DNA of 64,000 nt from Cyclobacteriaceae bacterium (GCA_020436085.1 JAGQYM010000010.1:1-64000), one strand, 5' to 3'; shown: positions 46,201-55,938, counted from the first letter of the stretch. Translations and numbers: made by a program. Notes: a model not told the origin generated them from the sequence alone.

Positions 46201-46582
46201 ATTAAGAAAGAACCCGTTTAAAGATGTAGCTGGTATGATGCGTTCATTTCACTATGCAGCGTTTGGTAAGATATTGCTCAATGAAAACTACAGGGACAAG
46301 GACATGACCTTCCTTGAAGCCTGGGCTGAGCAATGGCAACATTATGTCAGCAGATTTTATGTGGGCGCTTACATGCAAAGAATGGGAATGGGTACGGAGC
46401 TGTCCTATCAGAGTGATGTGCTGATCCGAACGTTCCTTATTGAAAAAGCGATTTACGAACTGGGCTATGAACTCAATGGCAGACCCGATTGGGTAATTAT
46501 TCCTTTGCGTGGGATATATTACCACATGAACAGATATTTCTCCGAGCGAAAAGGGAAAAAGAAAAAAGTGTCAGACGACTAG
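43238..46582 (+). CDS. TreS-maltokinase fusion with a lost TreS nucleophile
   Basis: A 1,114-residue fusion. Residues about 10-555 are a trehalose-synthase-type GH13_16 domain (IIYELSVRAFCDSDGDGVGD); residues about 570-1100 are a maltokinase (Pep2-type) domain with the catalytic loop IHGDYHLGQVL and the metal-binding VIIDFEGEP. In the TreS half the acid/base Glu250 (ILIAEANLWPE) and Asp316 (FLRNHDELGLE) are present. The nucleophile position, Asp in GFRLDAVPYL of active TreS, reads GFRLPSVPFL: Pro208, codon CCT at 43859-43861, and the 42-residue spacing to Glu250 fits the family. The kinase half should still make maltose 1-phosphate from maltose and ATP for GlgE, while maltose/trehalose interconversion is probably lost. 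Confidence 0.93.
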   Translation: MAGNGKHTEALWFKDAIIYELSVRAFCDSDGDGVGDFNGLVQKLDYLEDLGVNTIWLLPFYPSPLKDDGYDVADHCDVHQQYGSLSDFKTFLKEAHKKGIKVITELILNHTSDQHPWFKRARKAKPGSRYREFYVWSDTPDKYNEARLLIQDEEASNWTWDKEGKAYYWHRFYRHQPELNFDNPEVQMEMIKVIDFWMKLGVDGFRLPSVPFLFEEEGTNCENLPQTHDFLKKIRSHIDKNYKHRILIAEANLWPEDAAAYFGDGKECHMNFNYPLMPRLFLGLRTEDSYPIIDILDQTPKTPPNSQWALFLRNHDELGLEMVTEEEKDYLLKAYATDTNSKFNIGIRRRLAPLLNNDRRKIELLYTILFSLPGTPVIYYGDEFGMGDNVYLGGRSGVRTPMQWNMNLNAGFSTANPQQLYLPLITDPVYRHQSINVATQDENPSSLLWWMRHVIAMRNRLVVFGRGDMQFIDSSNNKILCFIRTYESQRIILVANLSQFSQVTTLNLTDYKDCEVTEVFSQNRFLNVGDGHYSLTLGPYGYYWLQLDTSDQKEKSDANGELPLFSADQSWEKVFTNYNEKRQFERRILPGFMKKCRWFAGKAKPIAKIGLQKTIPVKVGKATHYLSLIEVHYVQRMPELYFLPLTFVPSESIVDKVEYNAQSVVCRAQLNGVQGFVLDSSYDKEFRDYLLTSMDKKQRLKFEDGVLEFNSSLFNKIVIEGAIDSKVLKADQSNTAIIYNDQYFFKFYRKLEREINPDMEIVRFLSENTSFENSPKYGGSIEFVDSESKVIVLGLLQNKVENQGEAWGMAIDSVGRFFERVITKAKKEKLPKLVNKPSITFEEAPEIIQEFIGRGFYERVVRLGQRTAEMHLALASDKTNPAFAPEQFTANYQRSLYSSLRKLVRDRFNLLENSLDKLDDTTRALAQAVLEMENDVLDCFKEVYEIKIDAIKTRIHGDYHLGQVLFTGNDFVIIDFEGEPGFSFSERRLRKNPFKDVAGMMRSFHYAAFGKILLNENYRDKDMTFLEAWAEQWQHYVSRFYVGAYMQRMGMGTELSYQSDVLIRTFLIEKAIYELGYELNGRPDWVIIPLRGIYYHMNRYFSERKGKKKKVSDD

Positions 46583-46594
46583 ACCTACCTTACC

Positions 46595-48562
46595 ATGACA
46601 GCCAAAAAAGCGACCAAGAAAAAGAGTACAGACTCGGGAAGTTATTCCAGGTTTACAGAGTTTGACATCCATCTTTTTAAAACCGGCAAGCACTTCAAGC
46701 TTTATGAAAAGATGGGTGCGCATTATGTGGAAGTTGGTGGCGAAAAAGGAACTTATTTTGCTGTATGGGCACCCAATGCCAAGTCGGTGCATGTCATTGG
46801 AAACTTTAACCACTGGACCGCAAAAGATCACAAACTAAATCCGCGGTGGGATGAGTCAGGGATTTGGGAAGGTTTTTTTCCCGGTGTGAACAAGGGCGAG
46901 GCATATAAGTATGCTATTCATTCAAATACCGGTGAGCACCTCGAAAAGGCTGACCCATTTGCAATTTTTGCAGAGGTTCCACCCAGCACAGCTTCAATTA
47001 TTTGGGAGGATCATTATCAGTGGAAGGACAAGAAGTGGATGGACAAGAGAAAGGAAATGGCGCAGAAGCCGAAGCCCTACTCTGTCTATGAATTGCATTT
47101 TGGATCGTGGAGGAGAAAGCATGAGGAAGGCAACCGTTCACTCACGTACGTTGAGATGGCCACCGAGCTCGTAGATTACATCAAAGATCTTGGCTATACC
47201 CATGTTGAGTTCCTCCCGATTATGGAGCATCCATTCTTCGGATCGTGGGGTTATCAACTCACAGGCTATTATGCGCCCACCAGCAGGTTTGGCAATCCCG
47301 GAGATTTCAAATATTTAGTTGACTCACTTCATCAGGCTGGCATCGGTGTGATTCTGGATTGGGTTCCTTCTCACTTTCCCGGTGATGCACATGGTCTTTT
47401 CAAGTTTGATGGAACTCATTTATATGAACACGCAGATCCGCGTAAGGGCTTTCACCCAGATTGGAAAAGTTACATCTTCAACTATGGCAGAAATGAGGTT
47501 CGATCGTTTTTGATTAGCAATGCGATTTATTGGCTTGATCAATATCACATCGATGGCCTACGAGTAGACGCGGTGGCGAGTATGCTGTATCTTGACTACT
47601 CAAGGAAGGAGGGAGAGTGGATACCCAATGAATACGGTGGACGAGAGAACATCGAGTCAATCGTTTTTCTAAAAGAATTTAACGAGACTGCCTATGGGCA
47701 GTATCCCGATATTGTAACGATAGCTGAAGAATCGACTGCATGGCCAGGTGTATCACGTCCGACTTACCTTGGCGGGTTGAACTTCGGAAAAAAGTGGATG
47801 ATGGGCTGGATGCACGACACGCTACAGTACTTTAAGAACGACCCGATTCATCGAAGGTATCATCAAAATGAAATTACCTTCAGCATTATGTACGCCTTCA
47901 CGGAGAATTTTATGCTCCCACTTTCCCATGATGAAGTGGTTCATGGAAAGGGTTCGCTGATGGGTCGAATGCCGGGCGATGAATGGAGGAGGTTTGCGAA
48001 TCTTCGGCTAATGTATGGCTACATGTACACTCATCCGGGTACCAAGTTGTTGTTTATGGGTGGTGAATTCGGACAAACTTCCGAGTGGAATCATGATCGA
48101 AGCTTAGATTGGTATCTCCTGGATCATTCGTTTCATCAAGGTGTGTACAAACTGACTAAAGACCTGAATAATCTATACAAGACCGAACGCGCCCTTTATC
48201 ATTATTCCTTCGATGAAAGAGGCTTTAAATGGGTTGACTACTCAGACCATCAAAACAGCGTCATCATTTATCAAAGAAAATCTGACAAGGAAGAAGATGA
48301 CCTTATAGTGATCTGTAACTTCACACCAGAAGTACGTTCGCATTACCGTATTGGAGTTCCATATCGGGGCGAGTGGAAAGAAATATTTAATTCTGACAAC
48401 CTTGCCTACAATGGAAGTGGAATTCTCAACCAGGGAATGATAAATACGTCACCGGTAAAATATCACGGATGGGATTATTCAGTTTCGATCACGCTGCCTC
48501 CACTGGCCATCATAATTCTAAAATTGGAGAAAGAACAGGCGGAGTTTGAATTAGGTGGTTGA
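46595..48562 (+). CDS. glgB: 1,4-alpha-glucan branching enzyme
   Basis: A 655-residue GH13_9 branching enzyme. A CBM48 module (about 40-140: TYFAVWAPNAKSVHVIGNFN) precedes the barrel. SVYELHFGSWRR, WGYQLTGYYAPTSRFG, the nucleophile Asp325 (GLRVDAVASMLYLDY), Glu378 (TIAEESTAWP) and LSHDEVVHGKGS are all typical; Asp325 to Glu378 is the expected 53 residues. The Lys/Ser-rich first 20 residues (TAKKATKKKSTDSG) are non-conserved. It adds alpha-1,6 branches to the glucan lengthened by GlgE. It lies 12 bases after the TreS-kinase gene. Confidence 0.96.
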   Translation: MTAKKATKKKSTDSGSYSRFTEFDIHLFKTGKHFKLYEKMGAHYVEVGGEKGTYFAVWAPNAKSVHVIGNFNHWTAKDHKLNPRWDESGIWEGFFPGVNKGEAYKYAIHSNTGEHLEKADPFAIFAEVPPSTASIIWEDHYQWKDKKWMDKRKEMAQKPKPYSVYELHFGSWRRKHEEGNRSLTYVEMATELVDYIKDLGYTHVEFLPIMEHPFFGSWGYQLTGYYAPTSRFGNPGDFKYLVDSLHQAGIGVILDWVPSHFPGDAHGLFKFDGTHLYEHADPRKGFHPDWKSYIFNYGRNEVRSFLISNAIYWLDQYHIDGLRVDAVASMLYLDYSRKEGEWIPNEYGGRENIESIVFLKEFNETAYGQYPDIVTIAEESTAWPGVSRPTYLGGLNFGKKWMMGWMHDTLQYFKNDPIHRRYHQNEITFSIMYAFTENFMLPLSHDEVVHGKGSLMGRMPGDEWRRFANLRLMYGYMYTHPGTKLLFMGGEFGQTSEWNHDRSLDWYLLDHSFHQGVYKLTKDLNNLYKTERALYHYSFDERGFKWVDYSDHQNSVIIYQRKSDKEEDDLIVICNFTPEVRSHYRIGVPYRGEWKEIFNSDNLAYNGSGILNQGMINTSPVKYHGWDYSVSITLPPLAIIILKLEKEQAEFELGG

Positions 48563-48607
48563 TATAATTTACGTTGTTGTTATTAGCTAAGATTTTGCGA
48601 GCGATAG

Positions 48608-51016
48608 ATGAGTAAGTTTGTTTGTATACATGGGCATTTTTATCAACCCCCCAGGGAGAATGCCTGGTTGGAAGTAATCGAGGTACAGGATTCAGCGCAT
48701 CCATATCACGACTGGAACGAGAGAATATCGGCTGAGTGCTATGCGCCTAATGCCGCATCACGGATTCTGGAAAATGGAATCATTAAGGATATTGTCAACA
48801 ACTATTCCCGCATAAGTTTCAACTTCGGGCCCACTTTACTTTCGTGGATGGAAGAGTATGACCGCGAGACATACGAATCAATTCTTGAAGCCGACAAGGA
48901 AAGTGAGAAAATTTTTGGAGGTCATGGTAGTGCGATGGCTCAGGTTTACAATCACCTGATCATGCCGCTTGCCACACGTGAGGACAAAGAGACGCAGATT
49001 GTGTGGGGCATTCGCGACTTCAGTTATCGGTTTGGGCGTGAACCAGAAGGAATATGGCTGGCAGAGACTGCCGTGGATACCGAAACGCTCGAACTGCTCG
49101 CAGAAAATGACATCAAATTTACCGTGCTTGCACCTCGCCAGGCAAAGGCGTTCAAAAAGATTGGAGACACGGACTGGATCGAGACGAGTAAACAAGGCAT
49201 TGACACGAAACGACATTACGTAGCTTTGCTACCTTCCGGTCGATCCATCATCTTGTTTTTCTATGACGGAGACATCGCACAAAGTGTTGCCTTCAACGGA
49301 CTGCTGAATGACGGTCAAAAATTCGCAGGGGCTCTGGTCAATTCTTTTGATCAAAGAAATGAATCGCAACTTGTTCATATCGCCACAGACGGAGAAACGT
49401 ACGGACATCATCACAAGCATGGTGACATGGCGCTGGCGTTTTGCCTCGACTATTTGGAGCAGCTGCCGGATGTGGAGATAACCAACTACGCTCAATATGC
49501 AGCACTACACCAGCCGCAGCATGAAGTGCAGATTCATGAAAACAGTTCGTGGAGTTGTGTGCATGGTGTTGAGCGCTGGAGAAATGACTGTGGCTGTAAC
49601 TCCGGTGGAAGACCCGGCTGGAATCAGAAATGGCGTAAGCCGTTAAGAGAAACGTTGGACTGGCTACGCGATCAAGCTGCAGAATCTTTTAAGAAGAACG
49701 GAGCGGAGATATTGAAAGACCCGCAAAAGGCCAGAAATGACTACATCAATGTGATCCTCAACCGAGACGATGAAACAATAAGAAAGTTTCTGAAGGATCA
49801 CTGCATCAAAACGGTCAGTCAGAACAAAGTGATGCGGACAATGGAGCTTCAAAGGAACGCTCTTTTGATGTACACAAGTTGTGGTTGGTTTTTCGATGAG
49901 ATATCAGGTATTGAGACGGTGCAGATTCTGCAATACGCCTGTCGGGCAATTCAGCTGATGCAGCAGACGGCAGGTAAGGATCTGGAAGATGAGTTTATTA
50001 CTAGGTTAGAGCAAATTCCAAGTAACATTGCGTTCCTTCAAAATGGAGGCAACGTATATCGTAAATATGTGGTCCCTTCAAAAACCAACCTCCAACGCGT
50101 AGGTATGCACTATGCGGTTGCGTCTTTATTTGAAGATGACCCTGAGAACTTTCCAATATTCAATTATACCACCACTAACGATTTTTTTGTTCGTAAAGAG
50201 GCTGGAGAGCAACGTCTTGTGCTTGGAATCACGAAAGTAAAGTCTATTGTAACCAGTTCCGAAAAACGATTTTCGTTTGCCGTTGTTTACATGGGTAAGC
50301 ACAACATCATTGGAAACATCTCTCTGGATATGGAGGATGATAAGTTCAATGAGATGCAGGAGGGAGTATTATCCGCTTTTAACGAGGGAAGATTAGGTGA
50401 CGTGATTGGACTTATGCAGACATACTTTGGTCCTGACAAATACACCTTGTGGCAGTTGTTTAAAGATGAAAAGAGAAAGGTGTTGGATATGATTACCAAC
50501 CAAAGCATGAGCGAGCTGGAAACCTCCCTCAGAAGGGTTTACAACCGCGATTACCCCTTAGTGAATGCTTTGCGTAATAATGATGTACCAGTTCCCCGCG
50601 CATACACCACCACGTTTGAGTACATCCTAAATGCCGACTTGGTCAACTGCTTTCAGTCTGAGAGGATTAGCGCCAAGGAGGTAGATAGAATCGTCAATGA
50701 ACTTGAAAAATGGAATTTGATGATCGAAGATCCTGGTAAGCTATCACGATTGGCAGGTGAAAGTATTTTCAGGGAGTTAAGAAGAATAAAGGGTGAGCGA
50801 GGCAACGTAAAACGATTGGAGCGGCTGAATAGATTGTTCCCTTTGTTAAAGAAATTCAAACTTGATCCGATCTTGTATCAGAGCCAGAATCTCTACTTCG
50901 AGATATCGAAAGAGAATCAAATGGATCCGAATGACAAACCAGATTGGCAGAAGCAATTCCGCATTCTGGGAGAAAACATGGGTGTTAAGGTTCAGTCTCC
51001 TGTAAAAGCAGAATAG
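48608..51016 (+). CDS. GH57-family glycoside hydrolase, DUF3536-type
   Basis: An 802-residue GH57 protein. Region 1 is CIHGHFYQPPRENAWLE; the probable nucleophile is Glu153 in EGIWLAETAVDTETLELL; the probable acid is Asp261 in IATDGETYGHHHKHGD. The C-terminal half (about 340-800) is helical and matches the DUF3536 extension. GH57 enzymes act on alpha-glucans as amylases, 4-alpha-glucanotransferases, branching enzymes or amylopullulanases; the subtype here is not fixed by motifs I can see. No signal peptide, so cytoplasmic, with a role in turnover or shaping of the glycogen made by GlgE/GlgB. Last gene of the operon; the opposite-strand ROK gene ends 2 bases away. Confidence 0.9.
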   Translation: MSKFVCIHGHFYQPPRENAWLEVIEVQDSAHPYHDWNERISAECYAPNAASRILENGIIKDIVNNYSRISFNFGPTLLSWMEEYDRETYESILEADKESEKIFGGHGSAMAQVYNHLIMPLATREDKETQIVWGIRDFSYRFGREPEGIWLAETAVDTETLELLAENDIKFTVLAPRQAKAFKKIGDTDWIETSKQGIDTKRHYVALLPSGRSIILFFYDGDIAQSVAFNGLLNDGQKFAGALVNSFDQRNESQLVHIATDGETYGHHHKHGDMALAFCLDYLEQLPDVEITNYAQYAALHQPQHEVQIHENSSWSCVHGVERWRNDCGCNSGGRPGWNQKWRKPLRETLDWLRDQAAESFKKNGAEILKDPQKARNDYINVILNRDDETIRKFLKDHCIKTVSQNKVMRTMELQRNALLMYTSCGWFFDEISGIETVQILQYACRAIQLMQQTAGKDLEDEFITRLEQIPSNIAFLQNGGNVYRKYVVPSKTNLQRVGMHYAVASLFEDDPENFPIFNYTTTNDFFVRKEAGEQRLVLGITKVKSIVTSSEKRFSFAVVYMGKHNIIGNISLDMEDDKFNEMQEGVLSAFNEGRLGDVIGLMQTYFGPDKYTLWQLFKDEKRKVLDMITNQSMSELETSLRRVYNRDYPLVNALRNNDVPVPRAYTTTFEYILNADLVNCFQSERISAKEVDRIVNELEKWNLMIEDPGKLSRLAGESIFRELRRIKGERGNVKRLERLNRLFPLLKKFKLDPILYQSQNLYFEISKENQMDPNDKPDWQKQFRILGENMGVKVQSPVKAE

Positions 51017-51018
51017 AC

Positions 51019-51996
51019 TTAAGCGGGAATTTTTCCTTTCTCTTCGAGATAATTCCAAATAAGGCTGGAGGCACCCAAAATAGGTGCAGATTGATTCTGC
51101 AATCCTGATGGTAACACTTTCACCTTATTCCTGAAAATAGGCATCAGGTTGGCTTCCATATGTTCGATGGTAGGTTTGAATATCAATTCACCAGCCAACG
51201 ATAAACCTCCCAAAAGGAATATGGCTTCCGGATCGGTATGCACGACTGTGTCTGAGAGCTTCATACCTAAAATGCGGCCGGTATACTTATATGCTTCAGT
51301 TGCTACCACGTCACCTCTTAGGGCAGCCTCGGTAATCATCTTTGTAGAGAGGTTCTCGAAGCTCACTCCTCGAAGCTCACTGGGCTCAAGGTGGTCCGCC
51401 AGAAGTTTATAAACAGTTCGTTTAATTCCAGTTGCTGATACGTACGTTTCCAGGCAGCCACGCTTGCCACAGTTGCAGTTCCTTCCAACAGGATTGACAA
51501 ATGTATGCCCAAGCTCCCCTGCAATGCCGTGCTTACCATTCACCACCTGACCGTTGCATACAAATCCGCTTCCAAGTCCAGTACCTAAGGTGATTACAAT
51601 AAAGTCCTTCATGCCTTTGGCTGCACCGAAAATCATTTCCCCCACAGCCGCTGCATTGGCATCGTTGGTCACCAGCACCGGCACGCCAAACGATTTGGCG
51701 AGCATCTTTCCAACGGGAATAGTCCCTTTCCATTTCAGATTAGGCGCGTTTTCGATTGAGGCACTATAGTAATTTCCGTTGGCCGAACCGACACCAATAC
51801 CGACCAATGAATAGGCGGTGCCCAAGTTGGAAAGGCCTTCTCTCAAAAGAGCACTTACTTCGTCAAGTAGGTCTTCAAATTTCACAAACTTAGTTGTACT
51901 GATCTTTCCACTGTACAGCACGTGCCCTACGCGATCAGCGATCCCAAACTTTGTATTGGTTCCGCCTATGTCGATCCCAAAAGTGATCTCTTTCAT
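51019..51996 (-). CDS. ROK-family glucokinase
   Basis: A 325-residue ROK kinase. ATP site FGIDIGGTNTKFGIAD at residues 5-20, catalytic Asp in VTNDANAAAVGE, GELGHTFVN and the zinc motif CNCGKRGCLETYVSATG. It phosphorylates glucose, for example glucose released by the phosphorylase, amylase or GH31 enzymes, to glucose 6-phosphate. Its ATG overlaps the pfkA stop as TAATG, so it is translated from the same transcript as phosphofructokinase. This is the classical glucokinase candidate, while the ROK gene at 27851 is operon-specific. Confidence 0.9.
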   Translation of the reverse strand: MKEITFGIDIGGTNTKFGIADRVGHVLYSGKISTTKFVKFEDLLDEVSALLREGLSNLGTAYSLVGIGVGSANGNYYSASIENAPNLKWKGTIPVGKMLAKSFGVPVLVTNDANAAAVGEMIFGAAKGMKDFIVITLGTGLGSGFVCNGQVVNGKHGIAGELGHTFVNPVGRNCNCGKRGCLETYVSATGIKRTVYKLLADHLEPSELRGVSFENLSTKMITEAALRGDVVATEAYKYTGRILGMKLSDTVVHTDPEAIFLLGGLSLAGELIFKPTIEHMEANLMPIFRNKVKVLPSGLQNQSAPILGASSLIWNYLEEKGKIPA

Positions 51997-52976
51997 TAGA
52001 TTGAGAGTATTTTAGCGATTCGCATCATTTCCGAATCTATCGGATGAAATTCAGTCAACGAATCAAAAGCGTTATACACCATTTTATTTTCACGAATTCC
52101 GACCATCACATCGCTCTGCCCGTTTAACAGTCCTTCGACTGCAGCAACACCCATCTTACTTGCCAACACACGGTCAGCATAGGTAGGGGAGCCACCTCGT
52201 TGTAAATGCCCGATGATGGTTACTTTAATATCAAAATAGGAGGATCTCTCTGCTACCTTTCTTGCCAGTTCATTGGCAGGACCAAGCTTAGACCCTTCTG
52301 CTATCACTACAAGGTTCGATTTCTTATTAGTCTCTTCACCTGCGGTTAGCCTATTGTAGAAATCATCAAAGGAGACGTCTTCCTCTGGAATTATGATTGC
52401 ACCAGCACCACCGGCAATGCCGCTGTTGATAGCTATGTATCCAGAGTTGCGGCCCATCACTTCAATAAAAAACAGTCTGTTATGAGAAAGTGCGGTGTCT
52501 CTGATTTTATCAATGGCATCAACTGCAGTGTTGGTAGCAGTGTCAAATCCGATCGTGAGATCAGTGCCAGCTATGTCATTGTCTATCGTGCCCGGAATAC
52601 AGATTGTGGGAATTCCATATTCTGAATGAAGCGCGTGCAGACCATTGAACGTGCCATCCCCACCAATTGCGATCAGTGCCTGAATCCCTTCCTTACCTAA
52701 ATTATCGTATGCTTTTTTGCGGCCCTCAGGTGTTCTGAACTCCTTGCTCCGGGCTGTTTTAAGGATGGTGCCACCTCTTTGTAGGATGTTGCCAACCGAG
52801 CGGACGCCTAGCCTTACCAGATCACCCTCGATCATACCCTCGTAGCCTCGCATAATGCCGAACACATCCAATTTGTAGTAGATTGCAGCTCTCACTACGG
52901 CCCTTATAGCTGCGTTCATTCCCGGTGCGTCACCTCCCGAAGTGAAGACTCCAATCCGCTGAATTTTTGACGTCAT
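51996..52976 (-). CDS. pfkA: ATP-dependent 6-phosphofructokinase
   Basis: A 326-residue PfkA. Motifs: GVFTSGGDAPGMNAAIRAVV, LIAIGGDGTFNG (ATP site), CIPGTIDNDIAGTDLTIG with the catalytic Asp, EVMGRNSGYIA, and HLQRGGSPTYADR. It commits fructose 6-phosphate to glycolysis and lies in one transcription unit with the ROK glucokinase; Pgi is encoded 58 bases upstream on the same strand. The three genes carry glucose to fructose 1,6-bisphosphate. Confidence 0.97.
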   Translation of the reverse strand: MTSKIQRIGVFTSGGDAPGMNAAIRAVVRAAIYYKLDVFGIMRGYEGMIEGDLVRLGVRSVGNILQRGGTILKTARSKEFRTPEGRKKAYDNLGKEGIQALIAIGGDGTFNGLHALHSEYGIPTICIPGTIDNDIAGTDLTIGFDTATNTAVDAIDKIRDTALSHNRLFFIEVMGRNSGYIAINSGIAGGAGAIIIPEEDVSFDDFYNRLTAGEETNKKSNLVVIAEGSKLGPANELARKVAERSSYFDIKVTIIGHLQRGGSPTYADRVLASKMGVAAVEGLLNGQSDVMVGIRENKMVYNAFDSLTEFHPIDSEMMRIAKILSI

Positions 52977-53034
52977 TTAATGGGTTAAAACAGCCAAAAA
53001 TAAGGTAAAAAGCGGATTTTAAGGAGAAAAAACA

Positions 53035-54684
53035 CTATCGCGATTTCAATCGTTTGAAATGGTTAATGAGGCCATTTGTGGACGAATCGTGAGCGGAAAT
53101 CTCACCGTTTTCACTTAGTTCAGGGAGTATTTTTTTGGCCAGGGCCTTACCCAATTCTACGCCCCATTGGTCGAAACTGAAGATGTTCCAGATCGCACCC
53201 TGAACAAAAATCTTGTGCTCATACATGGCAATTAGCATTCCCAACGTGTTAGGTGTAATAGCATCAACCAGAATGCTGTTGGTCGGTCTGTTTCCATAGA
53301 AAACACGGAATGGTTTATGGAAAGCGATTTGCTCGTTTGATAATCCCAAAGCCCTAAGTTCTTTCTCCACCTCTTCTTCATGTTTGCCCTTCATGAGGGC
53401 TTCAGTCTGTGCAAAGAAATTGGAAAGCAGTTTTGCGTGATGGTCTCCAATAGGATTGTGACTGTTAACAGGAGCAATGAAGTCACAAGGAATAAGTCGG
53501 GTACCCTGATGTATCAATTGGTAAAAAGCATGCTGGCCATTGGTGCCCGGTTCTCCCCAGATGATTGGACCGGTTGCGTAGTTTATAGATTGACCGTTTC
53601 TGTCAACCGACTTGCCGTTACTCTCCATATTGCCTTGCTGAAAGTATGCAGCAAATCGATGAAGGTACTGATCGTAAGGTAAGATCGCTTCTGATGCCGT
53701 GCCAAAAAAGTTGGTGTACCAAATTCCGATCAAGGCCAGCATTACCGGGATGTTCTTCTCGAAAGCTGTTTCTTCAAAATGTTTGTCCATTGCGTGCGCT
53801 CCTTCCAGAAGCAGTGCAAAATTCTCGAAACCAATCGTGCACGCGATGGACAAACCGATAGAAGACCAAAGAGAGTATCTTCCTCCAACCCAATCCCAAA
53901 ACTCAAACATGTTTTGAGCATCAATGCCAAACGCCTGCACCTCATTTGTGTTAGTTGATACAGCGACAAAGTGTTTTGCTACAACTCCTTTGCCATTAGT
54001 CTTTTCGACAAACCACAGACGTGCTGAATGTGCATTCGTCATTGTTTCCTGTGTAGTGAATGTCTTGGAAGCAATGATGAACAATGTGGTTTCAGGATCA
54101 ACGCTTTTTAGTACTTCAGCCAAATGGGTTCCATCTACATTGGAAACAAAATGCGGCCGAATGTTTGAATGATATGGGCGAAGCGCTTCACATACCATGT
54201 AGGGGCCAAGGTCTGACCCGCCAATTCCGATGTTTACAATATCAGTAATTGACTTGCCTGAAAAACCCTTCCATACCCCTGATCGAAGTTCGTTTGAAAA
54301 CCGCTCCATTTGGTCCAACACCTTGTTAACATCAGGCATCACATCTTTGCCATCGACCAGAACAGGTCTATTGCTGCGATTTCGAAGTGCAGTGTGGAGT
54401 ACGGCTCTTTTCTCGGTTTGGTTGATCGCCTTTCCACTAAACATATCCGCGATTGCTTCCTCAAGTTTGCATTCTTTTGCAAGACTGATCAGTGCTTCAA
54501 TTGTTTCGGAAGTGATTCGGTTTTTTGAATAGTCAATCAAGAGGCCATCAAACTCGATATGAAATTTCTTAAACCTTTCCGGATCGTCATGGAATAGATC
54601 ACGCATGTGCGCATGTTCTATTGCCTTGAAGTGAGAGGTAAGTTTTGCCCAGGCATTTGTTTGAGTAGGGTTGGTGTTCTGCAT
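53035..54684 (-). CDS. pgi: Glucose-6-phosphate isomerase
   Basis: A 549-residue phosphoglucose isomerase of the long bacterial/eukaryotic type. Conserved segments: [53 protein letters not shown] (the PGI signature), [11 protein letters not shown] and [19 protein letters not shown] with the catalytic Lys near LGKALAKK. It interconverts glucose 6-phosphate and fructose 6-phosphate in the cytoplasm. It is the first of the three glycolysis genes on the minus strand. Confidence 0.98.
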   Translation of the reverse strand: MQNTNPTQTNAWAKLTSHFKAIEHAHMRDLFHDDPERFKKFHIEFDGLLIDYSKNRITSETIEALISLAKECKLEEAIADMFSGKAINQTEKRAVLHTALRNRSNRPVLVDGKDVMPDVNKVLDQMERFSNELRSGVWKGFSGKSITDIVNIGIGGSDLGPYMVCEALRPYHSNIRPHFVSNVDGTHLAEVLKSVDPETTLFIIASKTFTTQETMTNAHSARLWFVEKTNGKGVVAKHFVAVSTNTNEVQAFGIDAQNMFEFWDWVGGRYSLWSSIGLSIACTIGFENFALLLEGAHAMDKHFEETAFEKNIPVMLALIGIWYTNFFGTASEAILPYDQYLHRFAAYFQQGNMESNGKSVDRNGQSINYATGPIIWGEPGTNGQHAFYQLIHQGTRLIPCDFIAPVNSHNPIGDHHAKLLSNFFAQTEALMKGKHEEEVEKELRALGLSNEQIAFHKPFRVFYGNRPTNSILVDAITPNTLGMLIAMYEHKIFVQGAIWNIFSFDQWGVELGKALAKKILPELSENGEISAHDSSTNGLINHFKRLKSR

Positions 54685-54735
54685 TTACATTAATCCTTTG
54701 CTTACAAAGGTATCAAACGAAGCAGTAATGTTAGC

Positions 54736-55938
54736 TTATTGATTTGTAGTTACGTGCAATGATTTCAGTCCACGAATAGATAGCATCGGGTTCCATTCCG
54801 GTTCGGATTGGATATCCAGGTTCTGAAATCGATTGAAAAGTTCCTTGATCGCTATCTTCCACTGTATTCGGGCCAACCATGAGCCTAGACAAAAGTGAAG
54901 ACCTGCGCCAAATGCGATATGGTTCTTGGCCTTCCGCCCGATATCAAAAAGATGAGGAGAAGGGTATTGCCGCGGATCGCGGTTAGCAGCCCCGATGCAC
55001 AAGGTAAGAGTATCGCTTTTTTTTACTTCGATCCCTGCGAGCGTTGAGTCTGAGTTGGCAATTCTGCCCGCCAGATGTACAGGGGATTCAAATCGGAGGG
55101 CCTCGTCAATAGCATCGTCAAATGTCTGATCACTATTTAAAATCTTTTCTAGCTGGTCTCGGTTCAGCATCAGGTTGTGTGCCCCGGTGCCAATCAAGTT
55201 AATAGTAGTCTCTTCGCCAGCCATGAATAGAAAGATGCAAATGGAGATGAGGGTATCGTTAGTTAGGCCAAGATCCCTTTGGTTGGCGAGAGCAATTATT
55301 TTGGAGGTCAGGTCATCAGAGGGATTCTTAATTCTGTAGGTGATATAGTCATTAAAGTAACCAATGAGTGCCTGCGCTGCCTCATTAATTCGCACCAAGG
55401 TTTTAAATGAAGTGTACATGTCCAGTGAAAAGATCAGGTTGCTCGTTTGATTTTTGAGAAACTGATAATCTTTAAGCGGCATACCCATGATATTCGCCAT
55501 CGTCATCACTGGGAGAGGAGCCGCAAAATCCTGTATCAGATCAAATTCCCCATCCACTTCGCTGAGTAGGTCGTCAATATTGTTTTTAATGATATGATTC
55601 ACCTGCTTATTGTCCCAAGCATCAACAATCAGTGCCCGTGTGGTCTTGTGGGAATGGCCGTTCATTTGTACCAGAAAGGAATTCATGGCAGCCATTATAG
55701 CTGTGAGATCCTCCTCGCGGTTTTCCAGGTATCGAACCTGGCGTTCAATCCATTCATAGCGGTTGCCCACACGATAGGTTTCGTGATCAAGCAAAACTGT
55801 TTTTACCTCCTGATATCCCGTTACTACAATGTCTCCGCTTTGTGACCGATAGACTGGCGCCACCTCTCGCAGCCTGTCGTACATAGGGTAGGGATTGGGC
55901 CTGTTCCCGGTTCCGTAAGGATCCCAAAGTTTAGTCAT
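54736..55938 (-). CDS. Cytochrome P450
   Basis: A 400-residue bacterial class I P450 without membrane anchor. The I-helix motif FMAGEETTINLIG, the K-helix ExxR (DEALRFESPVHLAGR) and the heme-binding loop IAFGAGLHFCLGSWLAR with Cys350 as axial ligand are complete. Its ATG overlaps the stop of the acyl-carrier-protein gene (ATGA), and a fatty-acyl-AMP ligase gene precedes that, so it likely oxidises an acyl chain held on the carrier protein. No redox partner is encoded nearby. Product unknown. Confidence 0.93.
   Translation of the reverse strand: MTKLWDPYGTGNRPNPYPMYDRLREVAPVYRSQSGDIVVTGYQEVKTVLLDHETYRVGNRYEWIERQVRYLENREEDLTAIMAAMNSFLVQMNGHSHKTTRALIVDAWDNKQVNHIIKNNIDDLLSEVDGEFDLIQDFAAPLPVMTMANIMGMPLKDYQFLKNQTSNLIFSLDMYTSFKTLVRINEAAQALIGYFNDYITYRIKNPSDDLTSKIIALANQRDLGLTNDTLISICIFLFMAGEETTINLIGTGAHNLMLNRDQLEKILNSDQTFDDAIDEALRFESPVHLAGRIANSDSTLAGIEVKKSDTLTLCIGAANRDPRQYPSPHLFDIGRKAKNHIAFGAGLHFCLGSWLARIQWKIAIKELFNRFQNLDIQSEPEWNPMLSIRGLKSLHVTTNQ

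Noticed and set aside
43238-46582. Frameshift or assembly error as cause of the Asp-to-Pro change in TreS
   Set aside because: The frame is continuous and flanking residues GFRL and VPFL match the family on both sides; a frameshift would disrupt them.
53041-53060. TTTCAATCGTTTGAAA, resembling the operator core, at the 3' end of pgi
   Set aside because: It lacks the GC flanks of the five good sites and lies within the last pgi codons, not upstream of a gene.
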